From Kiritimatiellales bacterium (GTDB lineage: Bacteria; Verrucomicrobiota; Kiritimatiellia; Kiritimatiellales; Pontiellaceae): 10,420 nucleotides of DNA. Of this stretch, positions 6,500 through 10,420 are shown piece after piece (position 1 is the stretch's first letter; each line of letters opens with the position of its first letter). Under the pieces are notes generated by a model that did no database searches, was not told the DNA's origin, and saw only the letters and a program-made list of their open reading frames with translations. Where the stretch lies: the NCBI GenBank assembly GCA_021734595.1, contig JAIPIO010000142.1, positions 1-10,420 of the forward strand, in the 5' to 3' direction. The position numbers and the translations under genes are program-made.

Positions 6500-8953
6500 T
6501 TAACCAAGTACCACTTCCACTTCGTGTGTTTCGCCTTTTCCAAAGGTTGCCCCGAAGGATCGGGGTTCTAGCAGAACTTTATTTCCAATGGTTGGAACTC
6601 CATCAACGACCAGCTGTTTGACGCCCTTGCAGACTCCGTCAGGATTCTTGACAGTGATGCGGTATTCTGCGCCGCGGAAGCGACGGGTGACGGTATATTG
6701 CTTCCAATCCTTCGGAATGCACGGATCAACCAGAAGCCCGTCGTAATCGGGCTGTATGCCTAGAATGTAGTGCGAGATGGCCGCCCAGTTCCAGGCCGCC
6801 GTTCCGGTGAGCCAGGAATTCTTGGCTTCGCCCGGCTTGAAGGCATCCTTGCCGGCGATCATCTGCGAATAGACATAGGGTTCCATCTTGTGCAGCTCGG
6901 AAATGTCCTCGCGGTAGGCCGGCGCGATGCGTTTCCAGTAGTCGAACGCGCGGTCGCCGTTTCCAACCTTGGTTTCGCCAATCATGACCCACGGATTGTT
7001 GTGGCAGAAGATCCCAGCGTTTTCCTTGTAGCCCGGTGGATAGGTCGAGATTTCACCATACTCGATGACATACTTCGTGAAGGCCGGGTTGTTCAGCACA
7101 ATGCCGTGCTCGCAAGCCAACCGTTCGGCGACAGAGTCGAGCGCCTTTTCGCATAATGCCTCTTCCCTGCCGATTTCGGCCATGGTGCAGAAACCCTGCG
7201 ACTCGATGAAGATTTTCGCTTCCTCGTTTTCGCTGCTCCCAACCTTCTTGCCGTAAAAATCGTAGGCGCGCAGAAACCAATCGCCGTCCCAACCGTGCCG
7301 CTTCACGGCCTCGATCATCGCCTCGACGTGCTGCTGGGCGGTTTCGGTTTCCAACCCGCGCAGTTCGCAAAGGCGGATATATTCGCGACCATAGAGCACA
7401 AACTGACCGGCAATCATCAGCGACTCCGCCACGCCGCCGGACTGGTTTTCCGTGGTTTGGAACGATTCGTTCGGATCCTTCGAGAAACAGTTGAGATTGA
7501 GGCAGTCGTTCCAGTCGGCTCTTCCAATCAACGGCAGTCCGTGCGGCCCGAGATGGTTGACCGTAAAGTTGAATGAGCGGGTCAGATGTTCAAAAAGATC
7601 GGTGGCTTTCGATTCGTCGTTATCGTGCGGAACGGATTCATCGAGAATGCTCCAGTCGCCGGTCTCCTTGATATAGGCCGAAACGGAGAGAATCAGCCAG
7701 AGCGGATCGTCGTTAAAGTTTCCGCCGATCTCTGCGTTGCCGCGTTTGGTAAGCGGCTGGTATTGGTGATAGGCCGAGCCGTCTTCGAACTGCGTGGCAG
7801 CGATGTCGATGATGCGTTCTTTCGCCCGTTCGGGAATCTGATGCACAAAGCCGATCAGATCCTGGTTGGAATCGCGGAAGCCCATGCCGCGACCAATGCC
7901 CGATTCGAAGAACGAGGCGCTGCGGCTCATGTTGAAGGTGACCATGCACTGGTACTGGTTCCAGATATTGACCATGCGGTCGAGTTTTTCGTCGCCGCTC
8001 TCCACCTGGTAGACGCTGAGCAGTTTTTTCCAATAGTTGGAAAGATCAGCCAGCGCGGCATCGACTTTTCCAACCGTATCGAACTGCTCAATCATCTCTT
8101 TTGCTTTGACCTTGTTAATGACGCCCTTGGATTCCCATTTGTCCTCTTCGGCGTTTTCGACGTAGCCCAGCACAAAGACCAACTCGCGCTTTTCACCCGG
8201 TGCCAGATCGATTTCGAGATAGTGCGAGGCTATCGGCGACCAGCCATGCGCCACTGAATTGCGGGAAGTCCCCTCCTCCACCGCCTGCGGGCTATCAAAG
8301 CCGTTGTAGAGGCCGGTGAAGGTTTCGCGGTCGGTGTCGAAACCCTGAATCGGCGCGTTCACCGAAAAGAAGGCATAGTGGTCGCGGCGTTCCTTGTATT
8401 CGGTTTTGTGGTAGAGCACGGAACCGTCGATTTCGACTTCGCCGGTGGACAGGTTGCGCTGGAAGTTTTCCATATCGGTCTGCGCATTCCACAGGCACCA
8501 CTCCGCCAGCGAGAAGAGCTTGAGACTTTTCCGATCATTGGAAAGGTTCTCAACGGAAAGCTTATGCACCTCGGCGTTGACACCCAGCGGTACAAAGCAG
8601 GTCAGCTCCGACGTCACCCCGTTTTTCACGCCAGTGAATTTGGAATAGCTCAGGCCGTGGCGGCATTCGTAGGAATCGAGCTCGGTCTGCGTCGGCTTCC
8701 AGCCGGGATTCCAAACGGTATCGCCATCTTTGATATAATAATAGCGCCCCCCCGTATCAATCGGCACATTGTTATAACGGTAGCGCGTCAAACGCCGGAA
8801 CTTGGCATCCTTGTAGAAGCTGTAGCCGCCACCGGTGTTCGACACCAGTCCGAAAAACTCTTCATTGCCCAGATAATTGATCCACGGAAACGGCGTTTTC
8901 GGTTCCGTAATCACATACTCGCGGGCAGCATCGTCAAAGTATCCATATTTCAT
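6500..8953 (-). CDS. Cellobiose phosphorylase (GH94)
   Basis: This 817-residue cytosolic enzyme is a close match to canonical cellobiose phosphorylase (cellobiose + phosphate to alpha-glucose 1-phosphate + glucose), about the usual length. It opens MKYGYFDDAAREYVITEPKT. The N-terminal beta-sandwich runs to about 270 and a helical linker to about 310. The barrel follows with RGMGFRDSNQDLIGFVHQIP (355-374), GRADWNDCLNLNCFS (477-491; Asp483 is the probable proton donor) and STYPPGYKENAGIF (636-649). The C-terminal beta domain starts near 740. The 8953 start fits the family N-terminus and has GGGGGA 8 nt upstream. It is the first gene of the operon behind a consensus-like promoter. Oddity: after VDG (783-785) the C-terminus is 8 residues longer than in the paralogue, and that stretch (around LLEPRSFGATFG) coincides with a cluster of DNA palindromes. 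Two perfect and one degenerate TTCCAA/TTGGAA palindromes lie in the gene. Confidence 0.94.
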   Translation of the reverse strand: MKYGYFDDAAREYVITEPKTPFPWINYLGNEEFFGLVSNTGGGYSFYKDAKFRRLTRYRYNNVPIDTGGRYYYIKDGDTVWNPGWKPTQTELDSYECRHGLSYSKFTGVKNGVTSELTCFVPLGVNAEVHKLSVENLSNDRKSLKLFSLAEWCLWNAQTDMENFQRNLSTGEVEIDGSVLYHKTEYKERRDHYAFFSVNAPIQGFDTDRETFTGLYNGFDSPQAVEEGTSRNSVAHGWSPIASHYLEIDLAPGEKRELVFVLGYVENAEEDKWESKGVINKVKAKEMIEQFDTVGKVDAALADLSNYWKKLLSVYQVESGDEKLDRMVNIWNQYQCMVTFNMSRSASFFESGIGRGMGFRDSNQDLIGFVHQIPERAKERIIDIAATQFEDGSAYHQYQPLTKRGNAEIGGNFNDDPLWLILSVSAYIKETGDWSILDESVPHDNDESKATDLFEHLTRSFNFTVNHLGPHGLPLIGRADWNDCLNLNCFSKDPNESFQTTENQSGGVAESLMIAGQFVLYGREYIRLCELRGLETETAQQHVEAMIEAVKRHGWDGDWFLRAYDFYGKKVGSSENEEAKIFIESQGFCTMAEIGREEALCEKALDSVAERLACEHGIVLNNPAFTKYVIEYGEISTYPPGYKENAGIFCHNNPWVMIGETKVGNGDRAFDYWKRIAPAYREDISELHKMEPYVYSQMIAGKDAFKPGEAKNSWLTGTAAWNWAAISHYILGIQPDYDGLLVDPCIPKDWKQYTVTRRFRGAEYRITVKNPDGVCKGVKQLVVDGVPTIGNKVLLEPRSFGATFGKGETHEVEVVLG
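6550..6565. repeat. Inverted repeat CCCCGA-AGGA-TCGGGG near the 3' end of the cellobiose phosphorylase gene
   Basis: Perfect 6-bp GC-rich arms with a 4-nt loop, about 50 nt before the stop codon. It falls in the stretch where this protein is 8 residues longer than its paralogue. Confidence 0.65.
6565..6577. repeat. Inverted repeat GTTCT-AGC-AGAAC, second of three in a row
   Basis: Perfect 5-bp arms with a 3-nt loop, abutting the GC-rich inverted repeat at 6550-6565. Weak alone, notable as part of the cluster that ends with the palindrome at 6583-6597. Confidence 0.5.
6583..6597. repeat. Perfect palindrome TTCCAATGGTTGGAA near the cellobiose phosphorylase C-terminus
   Basis: TTCCAA, spacer TGG, TTGGAA. 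On the coding strand it encodes the core of Val786-Pro-Thr-Ile-Gly-Asn-Lys792, in the same frame as the copy at 9597-9611 in the esterase gene (Leu-Pro-Thr-Leu-Gly-Lys-Lys). Confidence 0.9.
8028..8042. repeat. Perfect palindrome TTCCAATAGTTGGAA in the cellobiose phosphorylase linker
   Basis: TTCCAA, spacer TAG, TTGGAA; with flanking bases the symmetry extends to TTTCCAA and TTGGAAA. It covers the codons for Ser305-Asn-Tyr-Trp-Lys309, at the junction of the helical linker and the catalytic barrel, in a reading frame different from the 6583 copy. Confidence 0.9.
8529..8543. repeat. Degenerate palindrome TTCCGATCATTGGAA in the cellobiose phosphorylase N-terminal domain
   Basis: One mismatch (TTCCGA in the left arm) from TTCCAA-N3-TTGGAA. 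It covers codons 138-141 (SNDR), in a loop within about two residues of the degenerate copy in the paralogue at 4561-4575. Confidence 0.6.
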
Positions 8954-8961
8954 TCAAAATG

Positions 8962-8967
8962 TCCCCC
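8962..8967 (-). promoter_or_regulatory. Ribosome binding site of the cellobiose phosphorylase gene
   Basis: GGGGGA on the minus strand, 8 nt before the ATG at 8953. It supports the start shared with the paralogue's N-terminus. Confidence 0.6.
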
Positions 8968-8982
8968 ATAAGCAAGGAGAGA

Positions 8983-8994
8983 TGATATATATCA
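8983..8994. promoter_or_regulatory. Candidate operator: palindrome TGATATATATCA over the -10 region
   Basis: A perfect 12-bp palindrome overlapping the -10 hexamer of the operon promoter. Its place is right for an operator, but AT-rich palindromes of this kind can arise by chance. No regulator gene lies in the window. Confidence 0.4.
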
Positions 8995-9012
8995 CTTATA
9001 TAACTATGTCAA
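8984..9012 (-). promoter_or_regulatory. Sigma-70-type promoter of the phosphorylase operon
   Basis: On the minus strand TTGACA (9012-9007), a perfect -35 consensus, is followed after 17 nt by TATATC (8989-8984); TATATA (8991-8986) at 15 nt spacing is an alternative -10. Transcription would start near 8977, giving a leader of roughly 25 nt. It is the only obvious promoter for the run of five minus-strand genes. The -10 overlaps a 12-bp palindrome, so a repressor or activator could act here. Confidence 0.65.
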
Positions 9013-9029
9013 TGGATTCTGGAATGAAA

Positions 9030-9049
9030 ATTTTGAAAAATTGCAAAAT
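9030..9049. promoter_or_regulatory. Candidate operator: ATTTTG-N8-CAAAAT dyad
   Basis: Perfect 6-bp arms separated by 8 nt, overlapping the proposed -35 of the esterase promoter and lying about 20 bp behind the -35 of the divergent operon promoter. A dimeric regulator bound here could act on both directions. Support is symmetry and position only. Confidence 0.35.
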
Positions 9050-9060
9050 GGCTTGATAAT
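9033..9060 (+). promoter_or_regulatory. Promoter of the SGNH esterase gene
   Basis: TTGAAA (9033-9038) and GATAAT (9055-9060) are separated by 16 nt, with transcription expected near 9067 and a leader of about 43 nt. The region is clearly more AT-rich than the flanking genes. Together with the operon promoter it makes a back-to-back divergent control region. Confidence 0.5.
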
Positions 9061-9109
9061 CTGGAAATTATACATATCAATGCCAAATCATCCAAAAAGG
9101 AAATCTACC

Positions 9110-10174
9110 ATGCGGCGTGCACTGACAACGGGAATACTGAGCGCAATACTGGCGGGGCTCGCGTCGGCCAAGACGATCCCTGCGACCGAAGCGGAAATCG
9201 CTGTTCGCGGGACAAAGTATGTATCCAAAACCGAAACCGGCCTGCGGTTCCAGCGGCACCGCGAGGATCTACTGCAGTTGCCGCAAAACAAACTTGGATT
9301 CAACCCTGACAAGGCGCGCAATACATCCGGCATCGTGCTCGCATTCAAGACCGACAGCAAGAACCTCACTCTGAAGTTCCATGTTCTCTCCGTCAACTAT
9401 ATGGGATTAGCCTTTGGGGTATTTGAAAATGGGAGGCTAACCAAGGAATTCAAGTTCAACCAGAAATCCGAAAAGGCCGTTCTGGAATTCAGTTCAGAAT
9501 CCCCAGGCGCAGCGCCGTTTGAAATCGCCCTGCCCAGCTTTGCCGACGTCGAGTTCCAATCATTGGAAATCGATGACGGTGCAAAACTGATCGAACTTCC
9601 AACCCTTGGAAAAAAGGTTTATGTCGCCCTGGGAGATTCGATCAGCCACGGTGTCGGGCAAAATGGCACCTCGCATAAAACCTGGCCCTTTCTGCTTTCG
9701 CGCAAGCTGGATTGCGAGCTGTTCAACCTCGCGGTCGGCGGCGGCAAGATTTCGATTCCAACGGCGGACATGCTGGGCGACTGGGACCGGATCGACCTGA
9801 TCACCATATTGATCGGCTACAACGACCTTCATTTCGACGGCAAGACACCGCAGACGTACCGTAACAAATACAACGAGCTGCTCGACGCCATCCGTAAAAC
9901 CCATCCCGAAACCCGCATCTACTGCATTTCGCTGCTCTACACCAAGAAGCCTAAATCCGAAAAGACCGGCGCCACCGCCGCCGACTTCCGCAAAGCCCTG
10001 GCCGGACTCGTTGCCGAGCGCAGAAAAAAGGACAGCAATCTGTTTCTGGTTGCAGGCGACAAAATCACGTCGGGCAAAAATCTGCGCGCCGACAACCCGA
10101 ACGACCCGGTGCATCTCGGCGTCGAAGGCGCCGCCCTGTTGGCTGATGAGCTTTTTTCGATCATTAAGAAATAG
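9110..10174 (+). CDS. Secreted two-domain SGNH/GDSL esterase, probable carbohydrate acetylesterase
   Basis: This 354-residue exported hydrolase has a signal peptide at 1-20 (MRRALTTGILSAILAGLASA, cleaved after ASA). Residues about 25-150 form a beta-rich N-terminal domain with no motif I can name, an order seen in CE2-type acetylesterases. The SGNH domain starts near 170: YVALGDSISHG has nucleophile Ser177 in GDS, AVGGGK (208-213) gives the block II glycine, IGYNDL (235-240) gives Asn238, and DPVHLG (332-337) gives the Asp332/His335 pair. All four SGNH blocks are intact. Removing acetyl groups from xylan would suit the nearby GH10, but that is inference. The start at 9110 is chosen because it begins a good signal peptide and AAGGAA lies 8 nt upstream; an in-frame ATG at 9041 would add 23 implausible residues and lies before the expected transcription start. 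Two perfect TTCCAA/TTGGAA palindromes lie at the domain junction. Confidence 0.88.
   Translation: MRRALTTGILSAILAGLASAKTIPATEAEIAVRGTKYVSKTETGLRFQRHREDLLQLPQNKLGFNPDKARNTSGIVLAFKTDSKNLTLKFHVLSVNYMGLAFGVFENGRLTKEFKFNQKSEKAVLEFSSESPGAAPFEIALPSFADVEFQSLEIDDGAKLIELPTLGKKVYVALGDSISHGVGQNGTSHKTWPFLLSRKLDCELFNLAVGGGKISIPTADMLGDWDRIDLITILIGYNDLHFDGKTPQTYRNKYNELLDAIRKTHPETRIYCISLLYTKKPKSEKTGATAADFRKALAGLVAERRKKDSNLFLVAGDKITSGKNLRADNPNDPVHLGVEGAALLADELFSIIKK
9554..9568. repeat. Perfect palindrome TTCCAATCATTGGAA at the esterase domain junction (first copy)
   Basis: TTCCAA, spacer TCA, TTGGAA; encodes Phe149-Gln-Ser-Leu-Glu153. The 15 bases are identical, strand and frame included, to the coding strand of the copy at 4112-4126 in an unrelated GH94 protein. 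Confidence 0.92.
9597..9611. repeat. Perfect palindrome TTCCAACCCTTGGAA at the esterase domain junction (second copy)
   Basis: TTCCAA, spacer CCC, TTGGAA, starting 43 nt after the first copy. It lies in the codons for Leu163-Pro-Thr-Leu-Gly-Lys168, just before the first beta strand of the SGNH domain. Confidence 0.92.
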
Positions 10175-10363
10175 AGGGGTTATATTAAAGTCGAGCGACT
10201 ATATCAGCCCGCCATGCTGCTGTTTCATTTGGGCTGCGTGTCGGTGCTGGCCAATGTTCCAACCACTGGAAACGTGACCAACAACAATAGAGCAATAGAT
10301 GCTCATGACTGAAAGGAACTGGGCTTCTATTGACTGGTTCCAGCAAGTCGGCTGCGCGCCGGC
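10175..10363. other. Intergenic stretch without a convincing gene
   Basis: A 189-nt stretch between the esterase stop and the hairpin. It contains a small dyad (AGTCG-AG-CGACT, 10189-10200), a 32-codon open frame at 10214-10312 without a clear ribosome binding site, and a degenerate TTCCAA/TTGGAA palindrome at 10257-10271. I see no RNA gene. Confidence 0.5.
10257..10271. repeat. Degenerate palindrome TTCCAACCACTGGAA in the intergenic stretch
   Basis: One mismatch (CTGGAA in the right arm) from TTCCAA-N3-TTGGAA. It is the only copy outside an assigned gene, although it lies within the small open frame at 10214-10312, where it reads Val-Pro-Thr-Thr-Gly-Asn, the same frame as the 6583 copy. Confidence 0.55.
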
Positions 10364-10397
10364 ATGCAAAAGGCGCTCGGGAGAGCGCCTTTTGCAT
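10364..10397. terminator. Perfect 15-bp hairpin, probable bidirectional intrinsic terminator
   Basis: ATGCAAAAGGCGCTC (10364-10378) pairs completely with GAGCGCCTTTTGCAT (10383-10397) around the loop GGGA. The GC-rich core is flanked by AAAA and TTTT, so transcripts from either side would form the hairpin followed by a short U-run. It stands 190 nt after the esterase stop and could serve both that gene and a convergent gene to the right. The T-run is only four bases and continues into the stem, so termination may be partial. Confidence 0.7.
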
Positions 10398-10405
10398 CCG
10401 CGGCA

Positions 10406-10419
10406 CCTTATATATAAGG
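10406..10419. repeat. 14-bp palindrome CCTTATATATAAGG at the right edge
   Basis: A perfect palindrome with a TATATATA core, cut close by the window end. It may be part of a control region for the next gene; nothing more can be said here. Confidence 0.35.
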
Positions 10420-10420
10420 G

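Noticed and set aside
5797..6621. A 274-codon plus-strand open frame antisense to the symporter gene
   Set aside because: Low-complexity, His/Pro/Arg-rich translation typical of an antisense shadow; the minus strand encodes a clear GPH transporter.
6702..6717. TTCCAATCCTTCGGAA as another member of the palindrome family
   Set aside because: Only TTCC/GGAA pair, the spacer is longer and the inner arms do not match; residue coding explains it.
9041..9109. Upstream in-frame ATG for the SGNH esterase
   Set aside because: It would place 23 charged and irregular residues before a good signal peptide and would begin upstream of the predicted transcription start; the ATG at 9110 has AAGGAA 8 nt upstream.
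1..10420. CRISPR arrays, tRNA or rRNA genes, transposases, integrases, or toxin and defence genes
   Set aside because: I looked for direct-repeat arrays, RNA-gene motifs and mobile-element proteins and saw none; all long coding frames belong to glycan use.

Overview
The window reads as one carbohydrate-utilisation locus from a free-living bacterium, most plausibly of the PVC superphylum (Kiritimatiellota/Verrucomicrobiota-like). That placement is inference. It rests on the saccharolytic gene content, on a GH10 enzyme with the N-terminal layout I associate with planctomycete and verrucomicrobial xylanases, and on many short dispersed palindromes. No rRNA, tRNA, CRISPR array, transposase or other taxonomic marker is present.

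Layout. Positions 8953 down to 1 (minus strand) hold a tightly packed run of five genes: a canonical GH94 cellobiose phosphorylase (8953-6500), a GPH-family sugar:cation symporter (6483-5059), a second and divergent GH94 phosphorylase (4987-2567), a secreted GH10 endo-xylanase with a CBM-like N-terminal domain (2567-762), and the 5' part of a secreted clan GH-A glycosidase (748 to beyond the left edge). Gaps are 16 nt, 71 nt, a 1-nt overlap (TAATG) and 13 nt, so this is very probably one operon. Positions 8954-9109 form an AT-rich divergent control region with plausible sigma-70-type promoters on both strands and two dyads. Positions 9110-10174 (plus strand) encode a secreted two-domain SGNH/GDSL esterase. 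Positions 10175-10420 are non-coding or carry only an eroded small ORF; they end in a perfect 15-bp hairpin and, at the edge, a 14-bp AT-rich palindrome.

How the genes may work together (inference). The secreted GH10, the GH-A glycosidase and the SGNH esterase would trim and deacetylate plant or algal xylan-type or mixed glycans outside the cytoplasm. The GPH symporter would import the short oligosaccharides. The two cytosolic GH94 enzymes would split beta-linked disaccharides with phosphate, giving a sugar 1-phosphate and saving ATP. The second GH94 differs from the canonical enzyme around the acceptor site, and its substrate cannot be named from sequence.

The most unusual signal is not a gene. 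A palindrome TTCCAA-N3-TTGGAA occurs perfectly five times, and three more times with one mismatch, where about 0.0006 perfect copies would be expected by chance. Most copies lie inside coding sequence, in linkers between protein domains or near the C-terminus. Unrelated proteins carry identical peptides where the copies sit in the same frame. The last 100 nt of the cellobiose phosphorylase gene hold three back-to-back inverted repeats, and a separate two-hairpin REP-like element fills the symporter/GH94 gap. This looks like an iterated genomic palindrome, analogous in principle to HIP1 of cyanobacteria or intragenic palindromic repeats, and it is the candidate undescribed system here.
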